Shown: positions 43,336 to 50,495 of the stretch, one piece after another | Layout of the letters: each line of letters starts with the position of its first letter | Numbering within the stretch: position 1 is the stretch's first letter | DNA from: Micromonospora luteifusca | GTDB taxonomy: Bacteria > Actinomycetota > Actinomycetes > Mycobacteriales > Micromonosporaceae | DNA: 64,000 nt | Reading direction: 5' to 3' | Assembly: GCF_016907275.1 (NCBI RefSeq) | Contig: NZ_JAFBBP010000001.1 | Coordinates: forward strand, 2,160,001-2,224,000 | The notes under the pieces: generated by a model | Seen by the model: only the letters and a program-made list of their open reading frames with translations | What the model was told of the DNA's origin: nothing | Database searches by the model: none | Made by a program: the position numbers and the translations under genes

Positions 43336-43367
43336 GAAGGGCGGGTGCCGGTCGGCACCCGCCCTTC
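43336..43367. terminator. Bidirectional terminator
   Basis: A perfect 14-bp stem GAAGGGCGGGTGCC/GGCACCCGCCCTTC with loop GGTC lies between the ABC1 gene and the convergent whiB7 unit. Confidence 0.8.
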
Positions 43368-43381
43368 TGCGTGGGGTGGTA

Positions 43382-43561
43382 CTAGAGAACGCCCAGGTCG
43401 CGCGCCGTCTGGTTGCGGCTGTTCATGGCGACGGTACGGGCGGATCGGGTTGCCTCAGTGCTCGTGGTGGTACGACCGGCCTGAGGCCGGCGCATTCGAG
43501 CCCGGGACAACGCTTCGTTGAGTAGTTGCATCTCGAAGGCTCCAGTCGGGAGGTTGAACAT
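43382..43561 (-). CDS. Small protein downstream of whiB7
   Basis: A 59-residue basic protein, no family recognised. It begins MFNLPTGAFEMQLLNEALSR, an amphipathic helix-like start, and continues with an Arg/Thr-rich tail. ATG 43561 follows GAGAGAGAAG. An in-frame ATG at 43618, one base after the whiB7 stop, has no ribosome site. It lies 58 bases from whiB7 and ends 15 bases before a strong terminator, so it is probably the last gene of the whiB7 transcript and shares its control. Confidence 0.55.
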   Translation of the reverse strand: MFNLPTGAFEMQLLNEALSRARMRRPQAGRTTTSTEATRSARTVAMNSRNQTARDLGVL

Positions 43562-43619
43562 CGTCTTCTCTCTCACTGCCGGTGTGACACCGGCGTAGTT
43601 GGTACGGGTCGGGAACATG

Positions 43620-43985
43620 TCAGGCTGCCAGTCGGACCGCGCCACGCACCTCGGACAGCCCAGTGGCCGCCAGGCGCGCCTCGGCCTCGACCCGAAGTGC
43701 GGCGTCACGGGCGACGTCCTCCTTACGCGGACGGCCACGGGGCCGCTTACGCGGGACAACCGCGCCACGCTCGAAGATCTCGCCGCCCCAGACGCCCCAC
43801 GGCTCGGCCCGCTCCACCGCCCCGGCCAGGCACTCGACGCGCAGCGGGCAGTCCCCGCAGAGCGACTTGGCCAGCTCGAGCTCGGCAGGCGAGTCGGAGA
43901 ACCACAGGTCGGGGTCGAACTTCCGGCAGGGCAGGTTCGCCTCCATTTCGACGCTCACGTCGAGGGGGGCCAACGCCAGACTCAT
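43620..43985 (-). CDS. whiB7: WhiB7 antibiotic-resistance regulator
   Basis: A 121-residue WhiB protein. Fe-S cysteines are Cys20, Cys43, Cys46 and Cys52; the turn is EPWGVWGGEIFERG (about 62-73); the C-terminus carries the AT-hook KRPRGRPRK (about 80-88), the mark of WhiB7. WhiB7 binds the primary sigma factor and AT-rich DNA just upstream of -35 and activates ribosome-protection, efflux and other resistance genes. It is switched on by ribosome-targeting antibiotics through its leader. Here the leader has an 82-codon frame and a terminator/antiterminator pair (see 44049-44149). Confidence 0.94.
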   Translation of the reverse strand: MSLALAPLDVSVEMEANLPCRKFDPDLWFSDSPAELELAKSLCGDCPLRVECLAGAVERAEPWGVWGGEIFERGAVVPRKRPRGRPRKEDVARDAALRVEAEARLAATGLSEVRGAVRLAA

Positions 43986-44048
43986 CTCCCGGTCACCTCT
44001 CTCTCACTTCGATCTCGTGGATCGCATTCCGACGTACTTACGGCGGGC

Positions 44049-44091
44049 AAAAACAAAGGCCGCGGATCCCGGTAAGCGGGTTCCGCGGCCT
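44049..44091 (-). terminator. Intrinsic terminator (attenuator) in the whiB7 leader
   Basis: On the minus strand a 15-bp stem (44091-44077 with 44071-44057, one mismatch) with a 5-base loop is followed at once by UUUGUUUUU (44057-44049). This is the best intrinsic terminator in the window and sits 64 bases before the whiB7 start, where it would stop transcription before the gene. Confidence 0.85.
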
Positions 44092-44149
44092 CGAGGTGAG
44101 CCGGTGTCTGATGGTCAGACCGGTTTACCTCGAGGTGGAACGCCGCGGA
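44082..44149 (-). promoter_or_regulatory. Antiterminator structure of the whiB7 leader
   Basis: Minus-strand RNA can pair UCCGCGG (44149-44143) with CCGCGGA (44088-44082) and CCUCGAGG (44135-44128) with CCUCGAGG (44096-44089). Inside, CCG-GUCUGA pairs with UCAGAC-CGG around the leader reading frame's UGA (44117-44115). The 3' strand of this structure contains the 5' arm of the terminator stem, so the two cannot form together. A ribosome reaching the UGA would disrupt this structure and allow termination. Confidence 0.7.
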
Positions 44150-44363
44150 CATCCATGCGCTTCTTGGCGACCTGGATGCCATTGCCCGTGAAGCCACTGG
44201 TCCCCTCGACTCCGGCGGGCGCGACGGTCAGGATCAGCTCGGCCTGAACCTGGTGCACCTGCGGAACCGACGGTCGTGCAGCCGTGAGGGCCACTCGGAC
44301 AGCCGACAGCGGAGCGAGGACAGACGGCATCGCCGTCAGACGCTCATAGGTGAAGATCTTCAC
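44115..44363 (-). CDS. 82-residue leader reading frame upstream of whiB7
   Basis: A GTG start with GGAGGTGG six bases upstream opens an 82-residue frame (MKIFTYERLTAMPSVLAPLS...) that ends in TGA inside the antiterminator hairpin. It has no recognised domain; it is rich in Val, Ala and Arg with a basic C-terminus (VRGVPPRGKPV). Position and stop-codon placement suggest a regulatory upstream reading frame sensing ribosome speed, though it is long for that and may also make a stable protein. Confidence 0.6.
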   Translation of the reverse strand: MKIFTYERLTAMPSVLAPLSAVRVALTAARPSVPQVHQVQAELILTVAPAGVEGTSGFTGNGIQVAKKRMDVRGVPPRGKPV

Positions 44364-44449
44364 GGGTGCCACCTCCCTCACGTTCCTCGAATCGACCGGA
44401 CCAACCCCGATGAGCAGCCGGAATGGCGCCGCTCGCGTGGTGTGTCCTG

Positions 44450-44489
44450 AGGCTATTCCTCGCGCTGGGGCGAGGGCAAACGAATTTAG
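44450..44489 (-). promoter_or_regulatory. Candidate whiB7 promoter with AT-rich WhiB7 site
   Basis: On the minus strand TTGCCC (44479-44474) and TAGCCT (44455-44450) are 18 bases apart. Just upstream of the -35 is CTAAATTCG, an AT-rich patch rare here, placed as WhiB7 binding sites are in mycobacteria. It abuts the uvrD2 stop codon and would give a leader of about 450 bases. Confidence 0.55.
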
Positions 44490-46654
44490 GACGAGATTTC
44501 GAAAGTTTTCTCCGGGCAGACGTCGTCCACCCCCGCGCCGCCCACCAACGCCAGCACCGACTCCCCGTAGAGGCCCAGCTTGCGGGGGCCGATACCAGCG
44601 ATGGCGATCAAATCCTCCGACCGGCCAGGTCGCCGCTCGGCCAGCGCGACAAGCGTCGCGTCGGTGAAGACCACGTACGCCGGGACCTTCTGCGCCCCGG
44701 CGACCCGTTGCCGCCACTCGCGCAGCCGTTCGTGCAGCTCGTCGTCGATGTCGGACGGGCAGGTGGGGCAGCGGCCGAGCTTGCGGTCGGGGCCGGCGAG
44801 CAGCGTGGCGCCGCAGATCCGGCAGGAGACGATCTGGGTTCGACGCCGCTCGGTGCGTTTGGCCGCCGGACCGGCGCCGCTGACGGCCCGTTCGGTGCCG
44901 CCGGAGCGGTCGAGCTGGGGCAGGAACCGCGACGGCCGCCGGGCTCGTCCGCCCGGTGAGCGCGCGACGGCGTACGACAACCAGAGCCACTGTCGTGCAC
45001 GGGTGATCCCGACGTAGAGCAGTCGGCGTTCCTCCTCGACCTGCTCGACGGTCTTGGCGTACGTGGTCGGCAGGGTGCCCTCGGCGAGACCGACCAGGAA
45101 GACCGCGTCCCACTCCAGCCCCTTGGCCGAGTGCAGCGAGGCGAGGGTCACCCCGTCCACCGTCGGTACGTGCTGCTGGGCAGCCCGGCGGGCCAGCTCC
45201 TCGGTGAAGTTGGAGAGGGTGACGGGGCGTTCCACCGACGCGGCCTCACCGATCGGCACGACCTCGGGGGTGGCCGCGTACTCCTCGGCGAGCTGGACCA
45301 GCGCGGACAGCGCCTCCCAGCGTTCGCGGGCGGCGCCACCGGCCGGGGGCGCGTCGGGGGCCCAACCGACCGCGGTGAGCGCCTCGACGACGGCGGTCGG
45401 CAGCGGGGTCTCCCCGGGGATCGATCGGGTGGCGGCGCGCAACGCGACCATCGCCTGGCGCACCTCGGCCCGCTCGAAGAACCGTTCGGCGCCCTGCACG
45501 ACGTACGGCACCGCGGCCTCGGTGAGCGCCTTCTCGTACGCCTCGGACTGCGCGTTGATCCGGAACAGCACGGCGATCTCCTTCGCCGGCGTGCCCGCGT
45601 CGATCAGCGACCGGCAGCGTGCGGCCACCGCGTTCGCCTCGGCCGGCTCGTCGGTGAAGATCCGCAGATCCGGCTCGGGGCCGGGTGGGCGTTGCCCGCT
45701 CAGCTCCAGCCGCAGCCGTGCCTCGGTGCCCCGGGCCTGGGAGATCACCGCGTTGGCGAGCCCGACCACCTGCGGCGTGGAGCGGTAGTCGCGGACCAGC
45801 CGGACCACGGTGGCGCCCCGGTGCCGGCGGGGGAAGTCGACCAGGTACGCCGAGGTCGCCCCGGTGAACGAGTAGATCGTCTGGCTGGCGTCACCGACCA
45901 CGGTCAGGTCGTTGCGTCCGCCCAGCCAGGCGTCCAGCAACCGCTGCTGGAGCGGGTTGACGTCCTGGTACTCGTCGACCACGAAGTGCCGGTACTGGCC
46001 ACGGACCTGCTCGCCGACATCCGGGTGCTCCTCGATGCCCCACACCGCGGCGCGCAGCATGTCCTCGAAATCGATCACGCCGTTCGAGCGTTTGAGCTGC
46101 TCGTACGCGGTGAACACCTCGGCCACCTTGGCCGGCTCGTGCGGTGTGTCGCGCAGTGCCCGGGCCGCGGAGACCACGTAGTCCGTCGGCTCGACCAACG
46201 ACGACTTGGCCCACTCGATCTCGCCGGCCAGGTCGCGCGCCGCGGCCCGGTCGGTGCGCAGGCCGACCCGGGCCGCGGCGAGGGTGACCAGCCGTACCTT
46301 GCTGTCCAGCAGTTCGGGCATGGCGCGGCCGGCCAGCAGGCGGGGCGCGAAGTACCGCACCTGGCGCAACGCCGCCGCGTGGAACGTGCGGGCCTGAACG
46401 CCCTTCACCCCGAGTTGGGCGATTCGGTGTCGCATCTCGGCGGCGGCGCGGGCGGTGAAGGTGACCGCGAGCACATGCCGAGGGGAGATCTCACCGGAAA
46501 GAGCACGATGGGCGATCCGGGAGGTGATCGCCCGGGTTTTGCCGGTGCCCGCGCCGGCCAGGATGCAGACCGGCCCGGCGGGTGCGGTCACGGCGGAGCG
46601 TTGCTCCGGGTCCAGCCCGGCGAGCACCTGTTCCGACGCTGAGTGAACCACCAC
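44486..46654 (-). CDS. uvrD2: ATP-dependent DNA helicase UvrD2
   Basis: A 722-residue SF1A helicase. Motifs: Walker A LAGAGTGKTRAITSRIAHRA, Ia AVTFTARAAAEMRHR, II VVDEYQDVNPLQQ, III VVGDASQTIYSFTGA, IV, V (TLASLHSAKGLEWDAVFLVG) and VI (LLYVGITRARQWLWL). The C-terminus has a tetracysteine zinc motif (CRICGATLL...CPTC) and an HRDC domain (about 640-715), the marks of UvrD2 of mycobacteria as against UvrD1. It unwinds 3'-tailed DNA in repair. GTG start at 46654. It diverges from mrx1 and precedes the whiB7 promoter. Confidence 0.93.
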   Translation of the reverse strand: MVVHSASEQVLAGLDPEQRSAVTAPAGPVCILAGAGTGKTRAITSRIAHRALSGEISPRHVLAVTFTARAAAEMRHRIAQLGVKGVQARTFHAAALRQVRYFAPRLLAGRAMPELLDSKVRLVTLAAARVGLRTDRAAARDLAGEIEWAKSSLVEPTDYVVSAARALRDTPHEPAKVAEVFTAYEQLKRSNGVIDFEDMLRAAVWGIEEHPDVGEQVRGQYRHFVVDEYQDVNPLQQRLLDAWLGGRNDLTVVGDASQTIYSFTGATSAYLVDFPRRHRGATVVRLVRDYRSTPQVVGLANAVISQARGTEARLRLELSGQRPPGPEPDLRIFTDEPAEANAVAARCRSLIDAGTPAKEIAVLFRINAQSEAYEKALTEAAVPYVVQGAERFFERAEVRQAMVALRAATRSIPGETPLPTAVVEALTAVGWAPDAPPAGGAARERWEALSALVQLAEEYAATPEVVPIGEAASVERPVTLSNFTEELARRAAQQHVPTVDGVTLASLHSAKGLEWDAVFLVGLAEGTLPTTYAKTVEQVEEERRLLYVGITRARQWLWLSYAVARSPGGRARRPSRFLPQLDRSGGTERAVSGAGPAAKRTERRRTQIVSCRICGATLLAGPDRKLGRCPTCPSDIDDELHERLREWRQRVAGAQKVPAYVVFTDATLVALAERRPGRSEDLIAIAGIGPRKLGLYGESVLALVGGAGVDDVCPEKTFEISS

Positions 46655-46746
46655 AACCAGGAATCATCTCAGCTCCTCCGAGCGTTGCAGCGAACAGCCT
46701 CGGCTTGATCCGCAAGCCGCGGCCGGAGGAGTTGGAGGATCCGACC

Positions 46747-46989
46747 ATGCTGACGATGTATTCCACCCCCTGGTGCGGCTACTGCCACCGGCTCAAGTCG
46801 CAGCTCGACCGGGAAGGCATCGGGTACGAGGTGGTCGACATCGAGCAGGACCCGGAGGCCGCGGAGTTCGTGATGAGCGTCAACGGCGGCAACCAGACGG
46901 TGCCGACGCTGCGCTTCACCGACGGCAGCGCCCTGACGAATCCCTCGATCACTCAGGTCAAGCAACACCTGGAGACCCTCAACGCCTGA
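46747..46989 (+). CDS. mrx1: Mycoredoxin (glutaredoxin fold)
   Basis: An 80-residue glutaredoxin-like protein with active site WCGYC (Cys10, Cys13) and the TVP cis-proline loop NQTVPTLRF. It reduces mycothiol-mixed disulfides using electrons from mycothiol and Mtr. ATG 46747 follows GGAGGATCCGACC. Its place beside uvrD2 matches Rv3198A. It may belong to the SigR regulon by function, but no GGAAT-GTT promoter was found here. Confidence 0.92.
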   Translation: MLTMYSTPWCGYCHRLKSQLDREGIGYEVVDIEQDPEAAEFVMSVNGGNQTVPTLRFTDGSALTNPSITQVKQHLETLNA

Positions 46990-47005
46990 CCGGCCGGGTC
47001 ATTCT

Positions 47006-47043
47006 CGACGAGCGGTCGCCCCAGTCGGGGCGACCGCTCGTCG
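47006..47043. terminator. Perfect bidirectional terminator
   Basis: A perfect 17-bp stem (47006-47022 with 47027-47043) with loop AGTC lies between the convergent mrx1 and MFS genes. Confidence 0.85.
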
Positions 47044-47089
47044 TGTCCGCTGTCCGTCACTCTGGCGGGCGGCCGGTGGGTGCTGGTCG

Positions 47090-48370
47090 TCACAGACCGG
47101 TCGGCGTCCTCGGCCGGTCCGCGGCCTCGGCCGGTCGCCGGGGCGACGGGAGCGTCGGGCGGGTCGACGGCGTGGGCGGGCGGGTGCCGGGCGGCGCGCT
47201 CAGGTGCCGGCCCCGCCAGAGGTAGCTGCCGGCGGCCAGCGTGGCCACCCCGACCAGCATGAACAGCACCCGATAGTCCAGGAAACCGACCAGCAGGGCA
47301 CCTGCCCCGATGGAGAGCGCCTGCGGCCCGCTGACCACGGCCTGGGTGGCTGCGGCGACCCGGCCGACCAGCGCAGGCGGGGTCCGGCGCTGGATCAGCG
47401 TGTGCAGCCCCACCATCGTCAGTGGGAGCGAGACGCCGGCCAGCAGCACCGCCGCGAAAGCGAGCCGGAGATCGGGGTACGCGAGCGCGAGCGCGGCCGG
47501 TGAGAAGAAGGCCACCCCGGCGGCCAGGGTGCCGACCTCCCCGAGTCGGCGGACCAGCGCCGGTGAGCAGAGCCCGCCGAGCAGACCGCCCACACCCTGC
47601 ACGGTGACCAGTACGCCCACGAACGCGGCGTCGCGGTTCAGCCCGTGGTCGACGTAGGCGAAGATGAGCGACTCGCTGAAGCCCATCACCAGCGACCCGA
47701 GCCCGTAGCCGAGCAGGGCCCGACGCAGGGCCGCCTCGCCAGCCAGGTGCCGCAGACCGGCGCCCAACTCGGCCGGCCAGCGCAACCGCACGGTCGGCGG
47801 CACCTGTTGCGGGGTGGGTAACGCGGTCACCACCACCGCCGCGGTCAGAAATCCGACCATGCCGATCCCGGCCAGCGCCCACCCGCCGAGGGCCGCGTAG
47901 AGCGCCGCGCCGGCCAGCGGGCCGATCAGCCGCATCCCCTGGCGTACGGTCTGCAGCACGCCGTTCGCCTCGGCCAGCAGTTCGACCGGCACCAACTCCC
48001 GGATGAGCCCACTGAGCGCCGCGCCGAGCGTGATGGACGACAGTCCATACAGGGCCGCCACCAGGTAGACGACCCAGACGTCCCCCGCGTCTGCGACGGT
48101 GAACAGCGGGGTGAGCAGCGCCGCGGTGACCACGTTCGCGGCGACGAAGAACGGCCGGCGTGGGCAGCGGTCGACGAACCAGCCGATCAGCGGCGCCAGC
48201 GTCATCGGGGCGACGACGGCGAAGATGGTGCCGCCGGCGAGCCCGTTGGAGCCGGTCAGGTCCTTGACCCAGATGGCGAGCGCGAGCAGCAGGATCGACT
48301 CGGCGGTCATGCTGGCCAGCAGGCCGCCGAAGAGCAGGCGGAAGTCGGGTCGGCGCAGGACGGTGCGCAT
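47090..48370 (-). CDS. MFS transporter, 12-TM exporter type
   Basis: A 426-residue transporter with about twelve hydrophobic helices. It begins MRTVLRRPDFRLLFGGLLAS, typical of MFS_3/enterobactin-exporter-like permeases, with motif A-like FVDRCPRRPFFVAANVV between TM2 and TM3 and LVGRVAAATQAV in the second half. The C-terminal ~35 residues are Pro/Thr/Arg-rich. The substrate is unknown. ATG 48370 diverges from the XRE regulator, which might control it. Confidence 0.82.
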   Translation of the reverse strand: MRTVLRRPDFRLLFGGLLASMTAESILLLALAIWVKDLTGSNGLAGGTIFAVVAPMTLAPLIGWFVDRCPRRPFFVAANVVTAALLTPLFTVADAGDVWVVYLVAALYGLSSITLGAALSGLIRELVPVELLAEANGVLQTVRQGMRLIGPLAGAALYAALGGWALAGIGMVGFLTAAVVVTALPTPQQVPPTVRLRWPAELGAGLRHLAGEAALRRALLGYGLGSLVMGFSESLIFAYVDHGLNRDAAFVGVLVTVQGVGGLLGGLCSPALVRRLGEVGTLAAGVAFFSPAALALAYPDLRLAFAAVLLAGVSLPLTMVGLHTLIQRRTPPALVGRVAAATQAVVSGPQALSIGAGALLVGFLDYRVLFMLVGVATLAAGSYLWRGRHLSAPPGTRPPTPSTRPTLPSPRRPAEAADRPRTPTGL

Positions 48371-48517
48371 GGGGTCCCTCCGGCGGGATGGCGTGCCCGG
48401 GTGGGCGTGGTCGACGGGGCTGCGACCGCAGGTCCGTCGTCATCCGGCGTACCCGTGGTCCATTTTTCGCAAGACACGCCCCCGCCGGAACCTCCGACGC
48501 CGGTCGCGCCGTCCATA

Positions 48518-48546
48518 CTGACTGTGGGGGGCGAATTTCATACAGT
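48518..48546 (+). promoter_or_regulatory. Candidate promoter of the XRE gene
   Basis: CTGACT (48518-48523) and TACAGT (48541-48546) are separated by 17 bases and precede the XRE start by 41 bases. Confidence 0.45.
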
Positions 48547-48586
48547 TACCGTCGCGTCTGCGGCGGTCGACGGGAAAGAGGACACT

Positions 48587-49567
48587 GTGCCTCCTGCCGC
48601 ACCCAGCCCGATCATGCGTCGCCGACGGTTGGGCCTAGAGCTGCGCCGCCTGCGCGAGGCCGCGGGCCTCACCGGCGACCAGGTCATCGAAAGAATCGGT
48701 TGGGCGTCCGCGTCCAAACTGTCCCGGTTGGAAAACGGCCGCAGCCGGCCGGACCCGCAGGACGTCGGCGTCCTGCTGGCCCTCTACGGTGCCGACGAGG
48801 CACTGCACGAGGAGTTGCTCGGAATCGCCGGCGAGGCCGGCGACATGCGGGGCTGGTTGAAGAACTTCCCGGTGATGACGCAGCAGCAGCGCAGCTGGGC
48901 CGAGTTGGAGGCGGGCTGCGCGGAGATCTCCGAGTACAACCCGGTGTTGGTGCCGGGCCTGTTGCAGACCCCCGGGTACGCGCAGGTCCGGATCGTCTCG
49001 GCCCGCGAGGTGGACGCGAGCGCCGGTGAGCCGGAGCCTGGCGACGAGCCCGCGACCGAAGTGAAGGCGCGGATGGCCCGGCAGTCGCTGCTCACCCGGG
49101 AGCCTCATGCGCCGCGTTACACCGCGGTCCTGGAGGAGGCGGCTCTCGGCCGCCGGGCCGGGCCGCCCGAGGTGCTGCACGAGCAACTGGTCCAGCTCTG
49201 CGAGCTGGCCCTACTACCCAACGTGACGTTGCATGTGCTGCCGCGGGACGCCCAGGTGGGCAATTGGTACCTTCCGCCGACAGCGTTTTCCGTCTACCGG
49301 TTCGCCGATCCGCTCGATCCGGAGACATTGGCCATCGAAGGGGGGTTCACCGACGTCATGTCGACCGAGGTAATCACGCTAAATAGATATAAAGTGGTGT
49401 TCGAGTGGCTATGCACGGCGGCACTTGACGAATCGGACACCCTCTCCTGGCTGATCGAGGCGACGGGACGGCTGACCGAGGCGGTGCCCCCATCCACAGT
49501 GGCGTTCGGGCCGGCAACGGCGCCGACCCAACGCCGTCGGGATTCGGGGCGGCTGACGGACCGGTAA
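48587..49567 (+). CDS. XRE-family regulator with DUF5753
   Basis: A 326-residue protein from GTG 48587 (AAAGAGGAC upstream). The N-terminal HTH (about 12-65) is RRLREAAGLTGDQVIERIGW then SASKLSRLENGRSRPD. Residues about 95-290 are the DUF5753 ligand-like domain, with YNPVLVPGLLQTPGYAQVR and LLPNVTLHVLPRD. Actinobacteria have many such regulators, usually paired with a DUF397 gene as here (WhiJ-type pairs in Streptomyces development). The part near 49380 (CTAAATAGATATAAAG) is strikingly AT-rich for this genome. Confidence 0.9.
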   Translation: MPPAAPSPIMRRRRLGLELRRLREAAGLTGDQVIERIGWASASKLSRLENGRSRPDPQDVGVLLALYGADEALHEELLGIAGEAGDMRGWLKNFPVMTQQQRSWAELEAGCAEISEYNPVLVPGLLQTPGYAQVRIVSAREVDASAGEPEPGDEPATEVKARMARQSLLTREPHAPRYTAVLEEAALGRRAGPPEVLHEQLVQLCELALLPNVTLHVLPRDAQVGNWYLPPTAFSVYRFADPLDPETLAIEGGFTDVMSTEVITLNRYKVVFEWLCTAALDESDTLSWLIEATGRLTEAVPPSTVAFGPATAPTQRRRDSGRLTDR

Positions 49568-49642
49568 TCCACGGGGGACCCCTCCGTCGGGACGTGCGGC
49601 ACCACTCGTCCCATCGGATCGGTTCACACCAGGAGCAGAACC

Positions 49643-49882
49643 ATGAATGACATCCGCACAACGCCGTCCGTCTCCGCCCACTCGTTGGCGGACGCCCCGT
49701 GGCGTACCAGCACACGCAGCCAGACCTCCAACTGCGTGGAGGTCGCCCCACTGGCCACCGGTCCGTCCGCCGTCGCGCTGCGCGACAGCAAGGACCGAGG
49801 CGGCCCGGTGCTGTTGTTCAACCGGGCAGGGTGGCTCGGCTTCATCACCGGAGCGAAGGGCGGTCAGTTCGATCTGAGCTGA
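49643..49882 (+). CDS. DUF397 protein, partner of the XRE regulator
   Basis: A 79-residue protein. Family marks: WRTSTRSQTSNCVEVAPLATG, VALRDSKDRGGPVLLFNRAGWLGFI and the end GGQFDLS. ATG 49643 follows CAGGAGCAGAACC. DUF397 proteins are the small partners of DUF5753 XRE regulators and are thought to modulate their DNA binding. A strong terminator follows, closing the two-gene unit. Confidence 0.9.
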   Translation: MNDIRTTPSVSAHSLADAPWRTSTRSQTSNCVEVAPLATGPSAVALRDSKDRGGPVLLFNRAGWLGFITGAKGGQFDLS

Positions 49883-49891
49883 CCCGGTGAC

Positions 49892-49932
49892 CGAGACGGG
49901 GCCGTCGGCGTACTGCCGGCGGCCCCGTCTCG
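49892..49932 (+). terminator. Terminator of the XRE-DUF397 unit
   Basis: An 18-bp stem (49892-49909 with 49915-49932, one wobble) lies 10 bases beyond the DUF397 stop, followed by TTGCC. Confidence 0.8.
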
Positions 49933-50002
49933 TTGCCCGCCAAGCCCGCTGAGCAGCCATCGGATGATCGGACGAGGCTCAAAACCGATAGGCGCGTTTG
50001 CG

Positions 50003-50056
50003 TTGCTGGAATGAACACGCGGCGTAACATGGCCCTCGGATACGTGGAACTTCCAC
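50003..50056 (+). promoter_or_regulatory. Promoter and palindrome before the 91-residue gene
   Basis: TTGCTG (50003-50008) and TAACAT (50025-50030) with a 16-base spacer form a fair promoter. A perfect palindrome GTGGAA-C-TTCCAC (50044-50056) begins about 14 bases after the -10, in the position of a repressor operator near the transcription start. Confidence 0.45.
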
Positions 50057-50092
50057 ACTGGCTCATCCGTCGCGGTTCATCCGGAGACCCTC

Positions 50093-50368
50093 ATGCGGTT
50101 CCTGATCGTTCGCACCGACATCCGCGCCGTCGCCGACGGGGACATCGCCGCCGCCTGGGCGGACGGCCACCGACTTCGTGACGAGACGACCACGCCCGAG
50201 CCGCGACGGCAGATCGTGCACGCCGAGGACCGGGACGCTGCACTGCTGCTGGCCCGCGCCCTGGCCACGGTCGGCGCGGTCCGCGCCGGCAAGCAACGGG
50301 TCAAGGTCGTGCCGCTGAGCGAGCCCCGACCCGCCTTCCGAAACAGACCAGGCCGCACCGGCCCCTGA
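50093..50368 (+). CDS. Uncharacterised small protein
   Basis: A 91-residue protein, no family recognised. It starts MRFLIVRTDIRAVADGD and has an alpha/beta-like pattern with RQIVHAEDRDAALLLARAL, then a basic Pro/Arg tail (RPAFRNRPGR). GGAGACCCTC precedes the ATG. It lies downstream of the XRE/DUF397 pair behind a terminator and its own promoter, and ends before a strong terminator. Confidence 0.6.
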   Translation: MRFLIVRTDIRAVADGDIAAAWADGHRLRDETTTPEPRRQIVHAEDRDAALLLARALATVGAVRAGKQRVKVVPLSEPRPAFRNRPGRTGP

Positions 50369-50445
50369 TTGCACCAGACGTCCGTCGTGGTTGGACCGGC
50401 TCCCCCGCCGCGTTACTCGCACCCGCCGACCACGACGGCCCGTGT

Positions 50446-50489
50446 TCCCGGCCCGTGACCGCCGCGGCAACGGCGGCCACGGGCCGGGA
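50446..50489. terminator. Bidirectional terminator before nudC
   Basis: A 19-bp stem (50446-50464 with 50471-50489, one mismatch) with a 6-base loop lies between the small gene and the convergent nudC. Confidence 0.8.
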
Positions 50490-50495
50490 CCGTGC

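Noticed and set aside
44115..45113. Open frame of 332 codons continuing upstream from the 82-codon leader frame
   Set aside because: The upstream part overlaps uvrD2 on the same strand in another frame and has no similarity; the GTG at 44363 with GGAGGTGG is the credible start.
49375..49395. AT-rich patch in the XRE gene as a frameshift or insertion scar
   Set aside because: The DUF5753 reading frame continues through it without interruption.
48587..49882. Toxin-antitoxin pair for XRE and its small downstream gene
   Set aside because: The small gene is DUF397, the standard regulatory partner of DUF5753 proteins, not a toxin family.
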